In this document: one piece after another, positions 6,573 through 16,272 of the stretch | Numbering within the stretch: the first letter of the stretch is position 1 | Layout of the letters: each line of letters begins with the position of its first letter | Source: Skermanella mucosa | GTDB taxonomy: Bacteria > Pseudomonadota > Alphaproteobacteria > Azospirillales > Azospirillaceae | Length of the DNA: 64,000 nucleotides | Assembly (NCBI RefSeq): GCF_016765655.2 | Contig: NZ_CP086108.1 | Span: 370,630-434,629 of the forward strand | Direction of reading: 5' to 3' | Made by a program: the position numbers and the translations under genes | The notes under the pieces: generated by a model | What the model saw: only the letters and a program-made list of their open reading frames with translations | Database searches by the model: none | Told to the model about the DNA's origin: nothing

Positions 6573-8930
6573 TCAGAAACTTGCCTGGAGCCCGAAGAAA
6601 TATTGTGGACGCTTGGTCGGCAGGTTGCCCGACGTGTAATAGGCGCGGGTCAGCGGTTGCGCCACGACCAGTTCGCCCGACAGCCACTGGGTCAGCAGGA
6701 AGCGGGCGCCGGCGACCACCGAGGCCGCGTCGTCCATGGGCTTCTCCCCCGCCAGCAGGTCGCGCCGCCAGGTCCGGCCGAAATCATACCCGGCATAGAG
6801 CTGGTAGCCCTGGAAATAGGGCAGGCCGACCGCGCCGTTGTATTGCAGCTCCGCCTTGGTCGCCACGCCGTGGTCGCCCATGATGATCGTGTTGTTGTAG
6901 CCGCGCCCGTATTCCTTGCCGCCGACGCTGAACTGCTCGGGGCCCAGCAGGGGGTCGAAGGCGTACTGTCCGGTCACGCCCAGCGCCAGGGCGAGCCCGG
7001 TGGCGCCCAGCGGCTGGGTCCTGGTAATCTCGGCATTGACCTTCTGGTAATCGCTGACGCCGTTTTGCCTGGTGGAGTATTCGGCGCCGGTCTTGCGCGC
7101 GCCGAAAATGTCGAGTCCCTGGCTGAACTTCGCGCTGAACGCCGTCAGCCCGTGCAGGCTGTCGACGAAATCGAACCGGCCGCCGATCCGGAGGCTGCGC
7201 GTGCGCGAATTGGACAGGATGAAGGTCTGGCTGCCGAAGAACGGGGAAGTCAGCGGAGTCGCCTGCGCCAGGCTGTTCAGGTAGTCGAACTGGGCCGAAA
7301 CGGTCAGGTTCTCGATCGACGACCGGATCACCGGATAGGACAGGCTGGCCGTGAACAGCGAGCCGAAGCTTTCGCCCTGCTGGTCCTTCAGGTTGGCGCC
7401 GGGCTTGCCCAGCGTCCGGCTGTAATAGGTGGACAGCTTCAGGCCGTCGGACGTCAGCGGCTGGTCGTAGCCGATCCCGAGGATCCTGACCTCCTCCGGA
7501 TCGATCATGGTGATGTGACTGAGCGACAGCCGCTCGTTGAAGCCGAGCGCGCCGGCGGCGGAACCGCTGGCCATCAATTCGATGATGCCGGTCGGCTGGG
7601 ATCCGCGGTTGTCGAAACCGACGCTGCCGCTGAAGGTCTTGCGCGCCAGTTCGAGCGTGGCGATGCCGCCCGGCTCCTTCGGCGGCGTGATCGAGCGGAT
7701 GCTGATGCCCGGAATGTCGCCGAGCAGCAGCGAGTAGCGGTTCAGCGTCGCGATGGTCAGGGGCCGGACGTTGGCGACCCGGTTGGCGGTCCGGTACACC
7801 AGGTCGTCCGGCGGAACCTCCTTGCCGTCGAGCAGGACGACCACCCGCGACGCCCAGATCTCGTTGACTTGGATTCGGGCGGCGCCGTCCACGACCGACT
7901 GGGCCGGGATCCTCACCTCGGGCGGAACATAGCCGTCGGCCCCGTAGCGCCCGCGGATCTTGCCGGCGATGGTATAGAGGTCGGCGAGCGAGATCTCCTT
8001 GCCGATCGAGTCGGCATAGAGCGGTGCGAGCGCGTCCGCCGGATATGTCGTGACGCCGGCGAGGTCCAGCCGGTCGAGCCTGAACCGGATCCGCTCCGCG
8101 CCGGGCGGCGGCTTGTCCTGGTCGAGGCCCGGCGGCACCTCGATGCCGATCCGCTCCAGCGTGGCGGGGGCGCGGCGGCTGAGTTCCACGGTCACGGCGA
8201 CGCTCTGGTCCGGCTCGATCCGGCTTTCCAGATGGACCACGAACAGCCCCAGTTCCCGCTGCAGGCGGTCGCGGGCGCTCTCGAACACGGCGCGGGACAG
8301 CGGCCGGTCGGCCTCCACGTCGGCGATGATCCGGTCCAGCACGGGGTCGGAGCCGGCCGGGGCGCCGTCGATCGTGACGACGGTGCGGTCCACGGCGAAC
8401 TCGTCGATCCGCAGCTTGACGGTGCCGTTGTTGATCTTCTGCGGCGGCACGCTGACCTTGGGCCGGAAATAGCCCAGCGCCTCGTACCGCTCGGCCACGG
8501 CGGCGGCGGCCTCGAACACCTGGAGCAGGGAAACCGTCCTGCCGGCGAGCGGCTGGGCGATCTCGTCGATGGCCGCCTGCCCGACCGGGGCGGGCTGCTC
8601 CAGCTCGAAGGTTCGGAAGGCGAAGCGGATGGCGCCGGCGTTGCCCGGCGGGTGGGTCTGGTCGAGCAGGACCGGCACCTCGGGATCGGTCGAGGTCACC
8701 GGCAGGTCGGGCCGGGCGAACTTGTCGTTGATCCTGTCGATGTCGGTCTCGCGCAGCAGGGCCGGGTTGCTGGTCAGGGAGGCGGGCGGGCCGACCTGGG
8801 CGACCGCGGGAGCCGCCGCGGAAAGCGCCGAAGCCGCGACGATCAGCGGCAGCAGGGCGGAGCCGCGAAGCGCCCCGGCCCGATGCCGCGACCGCCGGGA
8901 GGACATTCTTTCGTCTTGAGGATAGGTCAT
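6573..8930 (-). CDS. TpsB-type two-partner secretion outer-membrane transporter (ShlB/FhaC/HecB family)
   Basis: This protein of about 785 residues is an Omp85-superfamily TpsB transporter, which secretes a TpsA exoprotein through a 16-strand barrel. After a signal peptide ending near APAVAQ come POTRA-like modules and then a barrel (about residue 430 onward) beginning FSGSVGFDNRGSQPTG, typical for the first strands, and ending in a C-terminal Phe (FFGLQASF). It is longer than the usual 550-600 residues because the POTRA region appears duplicated: a Y-E-A-L-G-Y-F-x-P-K-V module near residue 130 and an R-Y-G-A-D-G-Y-V-P-P-E-V module near 320. The start could also be the ATG at 8906 or 8969. 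No TpsA substrate gene lies nearby. Confidence 0.87.
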   Translation of the reverse strand: MTYPQDERMSSRRSRHRAGALRGSALLPLIVAASALSAAAPAVAQVGPPASLTSNPALLRETDIDRINDKFARPDLPVTSTDPEVPVLLDQTHPPGNAGAIRFAFRTFELEQPAPVGQAAIDEIAQPLAGRTVSLLQVFEAAAAVAERYEALGYFRPKVSVPPQKINNGTVKLRIDEFAVDRTVVTIDGAPAGSDPVLDRIIADVEADRPLSRAVFESARDRLQRELGLFVVHLESRIEPDQSVAVTVELSRRAPATLERIGIEVPPGLDQDKPPPGAERIRFRLDRLDLAGVTTYPADALAPLYADSIGKEISLADLYTIAGKIRGRYGADGYVPPEVRIPAQSVVDGAARIQVNEIWASRVVVLLDGKEVPPDDLVYRTANRVANVRPLTIATLNRYSLLLGDIPGISIRSITPPKEPGGIATLELARKTFSGSVGFDNRGSQPTGIIELMASGSAAGALGFNERLSLSHITMIDPEEVRILGIGYDQPLTSDGLKLSTYYSRTLGKPGANLKDQQGESFGSLFTASLSYPVIRSSIENLTVSAQFDYLNSLAQATPLTSPFFGSQTFILSNSRTRSLRIGGRFDFVDSLHGLTAFSAKFSQGLDIFGARKTGAEYSTRQNGVSDYQKVNAEITRTQPLGATGLALALGVTGQYAFDPLLGPEQFSVGGKEYGRGYNNTIIMGDHGVATKAELQYNGAVGLPYFQGYQLYAGYDFGRTWRRDLLAGEKPMDDAASVVAGARFLLTQWLSGELVVAQPLTRAYYTSGNLPTKRPQYFFGLQASF

Positions 8931-9198
8931 GGTGAACAGCACCCGCTCCAAAGCCCGGAATGGATGCATTTGTACTAACTAATATTATCATAGGAAACAG
9001 GTTTTTCCCGCTATCCTCGATCATTCCGAAAGATATTCTAGTAATCGCCTTCAAAAGGAGAAGCCGGCCCGCCGGCCCGTGGTGCGGCGCGGAATTCATT
9101 AACCAATATCCGGCAGAATTCCCCGAGCGAAACCGCAGGGTCGGCCGCGCGGACGCCGGGAACCGGCCGAATCGGCGGGCGGCGTCAGGACGGGGCAG

Positions 9199-9945
9199 AT
9201 GGACAATACTCGGCAGACCGGACAGAAACAGGAATCCTTGTGGACCCTCGCGGCCGCCCTGATCCTGATGGGCGGCATCTTCGCCGCCGCCACGGCGCTC
9301 GACCGATCGGGCGCCGGGACCTCGGGGGCGGCCCGGGGCGCCGTCGTCCACGACCGGTCCTTCGCGGCGGCCCTGTCCCGCTTCCCGGAGGAGATGAGCC
9401 GGACCCGGCCGGAACTGTCCGGCAGCTTCGCCGACGGCGACGTCAGCGTCCGAAGTTGCCTGGATTTCCTGACGGCGACCGTACGCCCCGACCGGCTGCG
9501 CCACTTCGGCGGGCTCGCCGATTCGTATCATTACGACGACTGCCTGCCGCTCCGCGCAGCCTATCTGGGCCGCAGCCCGCGCGATTTCATCGGGCCGGAC
9601 CAGCGGCTGGGGCAGATCCTGGGCGACCGGCTCGACCCGTCCCGGCTGAAAGACCTGCTGCCGGCCTGGATCAGGCCGGCGCGCAGGCTCCGCGATGCCG
9701 GCGCCGACCGGATCGAAATCCTGCCCCGCGGCATCGTCCTCCACCAAGGCGGCCGGGCGGTGGCGGTCGATGTGCTCGCGTCCGCCGACATCACGGGGCG
9801 CGGGATCGAGGATCTGATCATCCGCGTGACCGGTTCCGGCCCGGTGCGCTACGCTCTGCTGGAACAGGACCAAAGCGGCGCGCTGGTCCCCATGGACCGC
9901 CAAGCCGTCGTCCCCCATGCCGGCATCGCCAGCCAGCCGGACTGA
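9199..9945 (+). CDS. Unknown membrane-anchored protein
   Basis: This 248-residue protein begins with a hydrophilic stretch and one hydrophobic helix (about residues 16-35, LWTLAAALILMGGIFAAATA), so it is probably anchored in the inner membrane with a periplasmic domain. Two cysteines (in SVRSCLDFL and YDDCLPLR) could form a disulfide outside the cytoplasm. The remainder is charged and contains no motif I recognise. A purine-rich site (ggacgggg) lies upstream of the ATG. It is divergent from the TpsB gene across a 268-bp gap, so a shared regulatory region is possible, but a functional link is not shown. Confidence 0.6.
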   Translation: MDNTRQTGQKQESLWTLAAALILMGGIFAAATALDRSGAGTSGAARGAVVHDRSFAAALSRFPEEMSRTRPELSGSFADGDVSVRSCLDFLTATVRPDRLRHFGGLADSYHYDDCLPLRAAYLGRSPRDFIGPDQRLGQILGDRLDPSRLKDLLPAWIRPARRLRDAGADRIEILPRGIVLHQGGRAVAVDVLASADITGRGIEDLIIRVTGSGPVRYALLEQDQSGALVPMDRQAVVPHAGIASQPD

Positions 9946-10057
9946 CCATCCCCGAGGCCGACAGGGAGCGGGAACTTTCCTTTGACATTGCAACCGCGCC
10001 AATGACCATATCGAGCCGATCCGATGGATCCTGTTGGTATGGTGGCCGAGAGACAGC

Positions 10058-11473
10058 ATGACAGAGTGGCTTCCCGTCCTGGCGCCCGGGGGGCGCGGCG
10101 GCACCCGTCGGCAGACCAAGCACAAGGTGCTGACCGAGGCGATCATCGCCGACATCGACGCCGGCAGGCTGACCCGCGGCCAGCGGCTTCCGGCCCACCG
10201 GGAGCTGGCGCTGCGGCTCGGCCTGAGCGTCCAGACGGTGAGCGCCAGCTACAAGGAGGTCGAGCGGCGGGGCTATCTGCGCAGCGAGGTCGGCCGGGGC
10301 ACCTTCGTCAAGGGCGGGATCGCCGAGGCGGGCGGCTGCAGGCTGGACATGCGGCCAAGCGGGTCCTTCGACCTGTCGGTCGTCCGGGCCGTCTTCACCG
10401 AACGGCACGACGCGGCCTCGCGCACCCTGCTGGCCGCGATGTCGCAAGCCGACAACACGCCCTGGATGCAACCCTGCCGCCCGGTCGCCGGTCTGGAAGC
10501 CCACCGTGCCGTGGGTTCCGCCTGGCTGGCCAGGCTCGGCCTGCCCGACGTGGCGCCGGACCGCATCCTGATCACCAACGGCACCACCCACGGCATCTTC
10601 CTGGCGCTCGCCACGGTGGTCCGCAGCGACGACCTGGTCGTGACCGAGGCGCTGACCGACCACGGTGTCATCGGCCTGTCCAACGTCCTGGGTTTCACTC
10701 TTTGCGGGCTGCCGACCGACCGCGAGGGCATCCTGCCCGACGCGTTCGAGGAGGCGTGCCGGACCGCCAAGGTCAAGGCGCTGGTCTGCACGCCGACCTT
10801 CACCAACCCGACCGGCACCCTGATGGGCGCCGCCCGCCGGCGGCGCCTGGCCGAGGTCGCGCGGGCCAACAACGTCTATATCATCGAGGACGAGGTCTAT
10901 CGCCCGCTGATCGAGGACGAGCTGCCGTCGGTCACCTCGTTCGCGCCCGAACTGGGCTTCTTCAGCACCAGCTTCACCAAGTCGGTGATGACGGGATTGC
11001 GGACCGGCTATCTGGTCGTCCCGCCCCATTTCACCCTCCGGACCGCCAGCGTGCTCCGCGTCACCTGCTGGAGCGCGGTGCCGGCGGTCGCGGAGATGGC
11101 GGCGCGCTGGGTCGAGGACGGAGTCGCCGAGCAGCTGCTCCAGGTGCAGCGGAGCGAAATCCGAAGACGGCAGCAACTGGTCGCCGCGATCCTGGGACCC
11201 CACGTCGCGGGCGGCCATCCGCTGGCGCTCAGCGCCTGGCTGCGGGTGCCGGGCTACTGGACGGAGGAAGGGCTGGTCCGGACGTTGCGCGAACGCGGCG
11301 TCGCGGCCACCCCGTCCGAGCCGTTCGTGGTCGAGGCGGGCGAACCGCCGAACGCGCTGCGCATCTGCATCGGCGGCACCCTGACGCTGGAAGACCTGCG
11401 CGAGGCGCTGGAGATCATCGCGGGCACCTTCGCCCAGTACCCGGGCATCAACGACGCCTGTTTCATCGCCTGA
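10058..11473 (+). CDS. MocR-type transcriptional regulator (GntR HTH + PLP aminotransferase fold)
   Basis: This 471-residue protein joins an N-terminal GntR winged helix (about residues 15-85, with LTRGQRLPAHRELALRLGLS and a YLRSEVGRGTFV wing) to a fold-type I aminotransferase-like domain (about 110-465). The PLP-binding lysine lies in FFSTSFTKSVMTGLRTGYLV, and the cofactor-contact residues in TFTNPTG and IIEDEVYRPL are kept. MocR regulators sense an amino compound or PLP through the aminotransferase-like domain and usually act on adjacent genes. The nearest genes are an unknown anchored protein upstream and a GntR/FCD regulator downstream. I chose the ATG at 10058, with gagag at a good distance, over an upstream TTG. 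Confidence 0.88.
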   Translation: MTEWLPVLAPGGRGGTRRQTKHKVLTEAIIADIDAGRLTRGQRLPAHRELALRLGLSVQTVSASYKEVERRGYLRSEVGRGTFVKGGIAEAGGCRLDMRPSGSFDLSVVRAVFTERHDAASRTLLAAMSQADNTPWMQPCRPVAGLEAHRAVGSAWLARLGLPDVAPDRILITNGTTHGIFLALATVVRSDDLVVTEALTDHGVIGLSNVLGFTLCGLPTDREGILPDAFEEACRTAKVKALVCTPTFTNPTGTLMGAARRRRLAEVARANNVYIIEDEVYRPLIEDELPSVTSFAPELGFFSTSFTKSVMTGLRTGYLVVPPHFTLRTASVLRVTCWSAVPAVAEMAARWVEDGVAEQLLQVQRSEIRRRQQLVAAILGPHVAGGHPLALSAWLRVPGYWTEEGLVRTLRERGVAATPSEPFVVEAGEPPNALRICIGGTLTLEDLREALEIIAGTFAQYPGINDACFIA

Positions 11474-11508
11474 CCCGCAGGGCCGCGCTCGAGAGCTGAA
11501 CCGGGACC

Positions 11509-12273
11509 ATGACCGACCACAACCCCGCCGCACCCCCGGACGCCCGCCGACGCCGCGGCGGCAATCCGCCGACCGGATCCCAGCAGCGGTTCGAAGCGAT
11601 CCATGGCGAGATCCGCGACCGGATCTGCCTGCTGCGCTATCCGCCCGGCCACACGCTGGGCGAGCACGACCTGGCGCGGGAGTTCGGGACGAGCCGGACC
11701 CCGATCCGCCGGGTGCTGCAGCGGCTGGAGCATGAGGGGCTGGTCGTGAGCCGGCACGGCGTCGGCACCATCGTCACCCTGATCGAGTTCGATGAGCTTG
11801 AGGAGATCGACGCCCTGCGCATGAAGCTGGCTGAGATCGCCGGCGAGCTGTCGCCGCTGGCGCGCGGCCCCGACGACGTCGCCCGCATGAGGACGCTGCT
11901 GGAGCGCTGCCGCGGCATCCGGTCCAGGATCGACCTGGAGGCGCTGGGCCGCCTCCACATCGCGGTCCAGCGGGAACTGTCCCGGTCCATCGGCAACCGG
12001 CCGCTGCGGGAGATCGGCGACCGCCTGTTCTTCCAGACCGCGCGGATGTGGCTCCAGCTGCTGCCGCGGATGGACTGGACGGCGGAAGTCGACGCGTTCG
12101 CGGGCGAAATAGCGGATCTGATCGGGGCTATGGAGCTGAACGACCTCGCCAGCCTCCACCGCATCCGCGAAAACCATATTTCGATGAGCCGGAGGCGCAT
12201 TAAGGGATACTTCGGTCAGGAGATCCCTGCGGGAGCGACATCCCTCCTCCGGCCGGACAACGGAGTTATATAA
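11509..12273 (+). CDS. GntR-family regulator with FCD-like domain
   Basis: This 254-residue regulator has a GntR winged helix at about residues 27-90 (LGEHDLAREFGTSRTPIRRVLQRLEHEGLV, wing GVGTIVTL) and an all-helical C-terminal ligand domain (about 95-235) of the FCD/FadR type. Key FCD metal-site residues are not obvious: the usual D-x3-H is replaced by a segment around LEALGRLHIAVQRELS, so the ligand site may be diverged. It follows the MocR gene by 35 bases on the same strand and may be cotranscribed. The target and effector are unknown. Confidence 0.82.
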   Translation: MTDHNPAAPPDARRRRGGNPPTGSQQRFEAIHGEIRDRICLLRYPPGHTLGEHDLAREFGTSRTPIRRVLQRLEHEGLVVSRHGVGTIVTLIEFDELEEIDALRMKLAEIAGELSPLARGPDDVARMRTLLERCRGIRSRIDLEALGRLHIAVQRELSRSIGNRPLREIGDRLFFQTARMWLQLLPRMDWTAEVDAFAGEIADLIGAMELNDLASLHRIRENHISMSRRRIKGYFGQEIPAGATSLLRPDNGVI

Positions 12274-12741
12274 AATGCGTGCTTAAACCGGGCGCTCCGG
12301 TCCGTTATCGTCGACAATCCGAAGGACTGTTCAGCGGTCAGATCGAAGCGGATCGGAAGCGACCAAATGCGGATCTCGACTGACAACGTCGAAGACAGAG
12401 GAGGCGGGCGCGGCGGCGCCTGGCCCGAAAGGCCGGGCAACAGGTCGCGGCTGCGGTCCAAGCAGGGCCGCCGTGCCGTCGCCGCCCTGGTGCGTCCGGG
12501 CATCTCCAGCCGGTTCCGGCCGGCCACCGTGGCACGCCACGGACAACGAAGCGTCCCCTGCGCCCCACCGTGAGGACGGCGTCGCGATAACGCGACCCTG
12601 TCGGCGCCGAAGATCCATCCCCGGGCACGCCTGCCGTGCCTGCGCGACGGCGCGCGCCGCCTTTCCGTCATCAACGTCACGTCGAACCGGGCTCCGCACC
12701 GCGGGTGCCCGCCCGGCCGACCATTGGGCGAAACCAGAAAA
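12274..12741. other. 468-bp gap without a convincing gene
   Basis: Open frames cross this stretch on both strands, but their predicted proteins are Arg/Pro/Ser-rich and do not resemble known proteins. Immediately after the preceding stop the sequence is briefly AT-rich (gttatataaaatgcg at about 12264-12278). I see no RNA gene or clear repeat. It probably holds the promoter of the SGNH/MBOAT pair. Confidence 0.4.
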
Positions 12742-13737
12742 ATGTCGAATACACCGTCCACCAGGGCCGCGCTGCGATTTAATATCGCCTTCCTGTCGTG
12801 GTGCGCCCTGTTCCTGGTCCTGGGCGCCGCCGGGCTCGCCGCCCTGGCGTCCGTCGATCGTCTTCCCGCGCCGCCGATCACGGCGACCAACTGCATCGAC
12901 GAGAAGTTCAAGTTCCTCCGCGAGACGACCATCCGGGAACCCGACCTGCTGGCCGTCGGCTCCTCGGTCACCTGGAGAAACCTGGACCTTTCCATCCTCA
13001 AGGCCCGCTACGGCAGCGCCGTCCAGCCGCTCAACGCGGCGCCCTGCTATCTCCACGTGGACGAGACGGCGTTCTTGACAGGATTCCTGCTGGACAACAT
13101 GCCGAGCGTCAAGACGGTGCTGTCGGTCTTCTCCATGCGCGATTTCGAAGCCTGCTCCGCCGGCGAGAACGCCTTCTTCCGGCCCGGGGATGCCCAAGGC
13201 TATGTCTTCGGCGGCAATCCGGGCTGGCATCTCTACTTCAAGAACTTCAGGCCGGGAGCCTTCCTGCGCGACGCCCTGACCCTGGCCGACATGCGGTCCG
13301 GGCGGAACATCGACGCGCCCCTGGTGATGGACGCCTACGGCTCGGGACCGCTGATGCTGCCGGAACCGGACATCCGCGAGAACGTCTCGGTCGATCCCGC
13401 CTGCCTCACGCAGCTGCGGGCCTTGAGCGAGGGTCTGGCCCGGCGCGGCGTCGAGTTCGTGGTCGTGCTGCTGCCGCCCATGCCGGCCTGGATCGCCGCC
13501 TACGATCCCGGCGGATTCCGGGACCGGGCCTTCCGAGCCGAGGTTTCCCGGCACCTGGAACGGACAGGAGCCCTGCTGATCGACGCCGCCAAGGGGCTGT
13601 CGCTGACGGACAAGGACTTCACGGACCATGCCCATCTGCAATGGACGTCCGTGCCGGCCTTCATGGATCACCTGATCTCCCAGATGGACCGGTCGAAGCT
13701 CGATTTCGCCGGCGGGGAAAAACACCATGCTCTTTAA
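12742..13737 (+). CDS. SGNH/AlgJ-like acetylation cofactor protein
   Basis: This 331-residue protein has one N-terminal membrane helix (about residues 10-38) followed by a periplasmic SGNH-hydrolase-like domain. Visible elements are DLLAVGSSVTWRNLD (block I, GSS) and HAHLQWTSVPAFMDHL (block V, His), the arrangement found in AlgJ/AlgX and DltD-type proteins that work with membrane-bound O-acyltransferases. Its end overlaps the MBOAT start by 11 bases, so they are translationally coupled. The probable role is transfer of acetyl groups onto an exported polysaccharide; the polymer itself is unknown. The start is uncertain: the ATG at 12742 has only a weak ribosome site, and a TTG lies at 12724. 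Confidence 0.75.
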   Translation: MSNTPSTRAALRFNIAFLSWCALFLVLGAAGLAALASVDRLPAPPITATNCIDEKFKFLRETTIREPDLLAVGSSVTWRNLDLSILKARYGSAVQPLNAAPCYLHVDETAFLTGFLLDNMPSVKTVLSVFSMRDFEACSAGENAFFRPGDAQGYVFGGNPGWHLYFKNFRPGAFLRDALTLADMRSGRNIDAPLVMDAYGSGPLMLPEPDIRENVSVDPACLTQLRALSEGLARRGVEFVVVLLPPMPAWIAAYDPGGFRDRAFRAEVSRHLERTGALLIDAAKGLSLTDKDFTDHAHLQWTSVPAFMDHLISQMDRSKLDFAGGEKHHAL

Positions 13738-15208
13738 TTCCTGGGTGTTCATCGCCGCCTTCCTGCCGGTGACGCTGGTCGTCTACCGCCTGCTGGCGCT
13801 CCAGCCCAACCCGCGCCTGCCGCTGCTGTGGCTGACGCTGGCGTCGCTCTTCTTCTATGGCTGGTGGAACCCGTCGCACGTCCCGCTGCTGCTGGCCAGC
13901 GTGCTGTTCAACCACGCGGCGGGAGCGAAGCTCGCCGCGCTGTCGCGGGGGCCGGCCGGATCGACCAGGCCGCTGCTGGCCCTGGGCGTCACCGTCAACC
14001 TGCTGCTGATCGGCTACTTCAAGTACTCGGTCTTCGTGCTGGACAATGTCGGGGCGCTGGCCGGCATCGATTTCGGCATCAGGGCGCTGGTCCTGCCGCT
14101 CGGGATCTCGTTCTTCACCTTCCAGCAGATCGCCTATCTGGTGGACGCGGCGGAAGGCAAGTCGGCCGACTACGGCCTGGCGGACTACTGCCTGTTCGTG
14201 GCCTTCTTCCCGCAGCTCATCGCGGGGCCGATCGTCCACCACAAGGACCTGATGCCCCAGTTCAGCCGGCCGGAGAACCTGCGCTTCAGCCACGAGGGCT
14301 TCGCCCTGGGCCTGGCCTTCTTCACGGTCGGGCTGTGGAAGAAGGTCGTGCTGGCAGACCAGCTCGCCACCTATGCGACCCCCATGTTCGATGCCGCCGC
14401 GACCCATGCATTGACCGCCGCGGAGGCCTGGACCGGAGCGCTGGCCTATTCCCTCCAGCTCTATTTCGACTTCTCCGGCTATTCCGACATGGCGGTCGGC
14501 CTGGGTCTGCTGTTCGGCGTCTGGCTTCCCTTCAACTTCAACTCGCCCTACCAAGCGACCGACATCATCGATTTCTGGCGGCGCTGGCATATCACCCTGT
14601 CGGAGTTCCTGCGCGACTACCTCTATATCCGGCTGGGCGGCAACCGCCACGGCAAGGCGCGCCGCTACCTGAACCTGTTCCTCACCATGGTGCTGGGCGG
14701 GCTGTGGCACGGCGCCGGCTGGACATTCATCGTCTGGGGCGCCCTGCACGGCGTCTACCTGATCGTGAACCACGGCTGGCGGGCGCTGCGCTCCCGCCTG
14801 GGCCTGGGTAACGGGGGCCTGGGCGGCGTCTGGCTCGGCCGGGGGCTGACGTTCCTGTGCGTCACCGTCGCGTGGGTCTTCTTCCGGGCGACCTCCCTGG
14901 ACGACGCCTTCGCCATCCTGCACGCCATGACCGGCGCCAACGGCTGGACCGCCGATCCCGTGCGGCTCGGGTCCGTGGCCGACCTGTTCGTCTATCGCCA
15001 CGAGATCCTGATCGCGTCCCTGCTCGCCGTCTGCATGCTGGCGCCCAACTCCCAGGAATGGCTGCTCGGCACGGCCGGGGCCGGGCGGACGTGGCGGCTG
15101 CCCCGCTGGCAATTCACGCCGCTGTGGGCCGGCGTCGCGGCCTGCTGCTTCCTGTTCACCCTGACCCGCCTGACCTCGGTCAGCGAATTCATCTACTTCA
15201 ACTTCTAG
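13727..15208 (+). CDS. MBOAT-family O-acyltransferase (AlgI-like)
   Basis: This 493-residue polytopic inner-membrane protein belongs to the membrane-bound O-acyltransferase family (AlgI, DltB, PatA). It carries the conserved FWRRWHITLSEFLRDYLYI segment (about residue 285) and the catalytic histidine in GGLWHGAGWTFIVWGALHG (about 327-345). Such proteins pass acetyl groups from a cytoplasmic donor to the periplasmic side for polysaccharide O-acetylation. The coupled upstream SGNH gene supplies the periplasmic partner. No alginate or cellulose synthase genes are visible here, so the acceptor polymer cannot be named. Confidence 0.92.
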   Translation: MLFNSWVFIAAFLPVTLVVYRLLALQPNPRLPLLWLTLASLFFYGWWNPSHVPLLLASVLFNHAAGAKLAALSRGPAGSTRPLLALGVTVNLLLIGYFKYSVFVLDNVGALAGIDFGIRALVLPLGISFFTFQQIAYLVDAAEGKSADYGLADYCLFVAFFPQLIAGPIVHHKDLMPQFSRPENLRFSHEGFALGLAFFTVGLWKKVVLADQLATYATPMFDAAATHALTAAEAWTGALAYSLQLYFDFSGYSDMAVGLGLLFGVWLPFNFNSPYQATDIIDFWRRWHITLSEFLRDYLYIRLGGNRHGKARRYLNLFLTMVLGGLWHGAGWTFIVWGALHGVYLIVNHGWRALRSRLGLGNGGLGGVWLGRGLTFLCVTVAWVFFRATSLDDAFAILHAMTGANGWTADPVRLGSVADLFVYRHEILIASLLAVCMLAPNSQEWLLGTAGAGRTWRLPRWQFTPLWAGVAACCFLFTLTRLTSVSEFIYFNF

Positions 15209-15411
15209 ATCGCGGAGGGGCGGCGTCCTGCCGCCCTGGAACTGTGCCCGATCAAGTCGATCCGGCCGGGGCAGGCGGCCGGAACCTGACCCGCATCCCG
15301 CCGATCCCGCGCCATGCGCAGATAGTGCTGGATCGGCCGGGCCGGACTGCGGATCATCTCCGGCGGGTCATGCAGCCAACGACGTGGCTCTTCTGAGGGG
15401 AGGCAGCGATC

Positions 15412-16272
15412 ATGTTCAAGAAGATACTGGTGCCGTTGACGGGCGCAGGCACCGACCGGCGGTCCGCCGCCCTGGCCTTCATGGTGGCCGACCGGGTCCG
15501 GGGCCATGTCGAGGGCCTGTGCGTGACGCCCCACGCGGAAGTGGCGTCCCCGGTGGAGACCGCCTCGATCCCGGCCGCCCTGGGCCGGAAGCTGCGCGAG
15601 ATCGCGGAGACGCGGCAGTCCCAACTGGTGGAATCGGCACGGCTGCTGTTCGAGGACCTGGACCGGCGCTTCGGCGGCCCCGGCACCGGGCGGCCGACCT
15701 CGTCCTGGCGCGCCGAGGTCGGCTCCCTGGCGGAGATCATCCCCGAGGAGGCCCGGCTGGCGGACCTGACCGTCTTCGCCCGCGACGGCGGCGGCGCCGA
15801 CCTGATCGGTGCCGCGCTGGAAGCCACGCTGTTCGATTCGGGCCGTCCGATCCTGCTGGCGCCGGCAATGGAGCCCGGGGCGGAACCGGCGTCGTTCGGG
15901 ACGGCCGTCGCCGTCGCGTGGGACGGCGGCCTGCCGGCGTCGCGCGCCGTTGCCTCGGCGCTTCCGCTGCTCGCGGCGGCGGACCGCGTGATCATCCTGA
16001 CAGGCGAAAAGCCCTCCAACCGGCGCGCGGGCGATCCCGACCGGCTGGCGGAAAGCCTGCGCTGGCACGGCGTGAATGCAGAGTGCCTGCGGGTCACCGA
16101 CGACGGGCGCCCCCTGGCGCTGGCGCTGGTGGCCGGAGCCGCCGAATGCGGCTGCGACCTGATGGTGATGGGCGGCTATGGCCATAGCCGTTTCCGCGAG
16201 ACGGTGCTGGGCGGCGTGACCCGGGACATCCTGTCCACCCCGCCGGACCTGCCCATCCTGATGGCGCATTGA
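15412..16272 (+). CDS. Universal stress protein family, tandem Usp-like
   Basis: This 286-residue protein looks like two Usp-like halves. It starts with the usual KKILVPLTG strand, the N-terminal half ends near residue 160 (SGRPILLAPAMEP), and the C-terminal half runs from about 165 to 286 with the nucleotide-binding loop MGGYGHSRFRETVLGGVTRDIL, which matches the G-x2-G-x9-G(S/T) ATP-binding pattern. The first half lacks a clear G-x2-G-x9-G loop, so only the C-terminal half probably binds nucleotide. The gene has a good ribosome site (gaggggaggcagcg) and stands alone. Tandem Usps are stress-responsive, with no defined reaction. Confidence 0.85.
   Translation: MFKKILVPLTGAGTDRRSAALAFMVADRVRGHVEGLCVTPHAEVASPVETASIPAALGRKLREIAETRQSQLVESARLLFEDLDRRFGGPGTGRPTSSWRAEVGSLAEIIPEEARLADLTVFARDGGGADLIGAALEATLFDSGRPILLAPAMEPGAEPASFGTAVAVAWDGGLPASRAVASALPLLAAADRVIILTGEKPSNRRAGDPDRLAESLRWHGVNAECLRVTDDGRPLALALVAGAAECGCDLMVMGGYGHSRFRETVLGGVTRDILSTPPDLPILMAH

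Noticed and set aside
6603..8978. Long plus-strand frame antisense to the TpsB gene
   Set aside because: It mirrors a clear TpsB gene and has the Arg/Gly/Val-rich composition of antisense translation.
12274..12741. Possible small genes in the gap before the SGNH gene
   Set aside because: Predicted proteins are Arg/Pro/Ser-rich with no ribosome site or family likeness.
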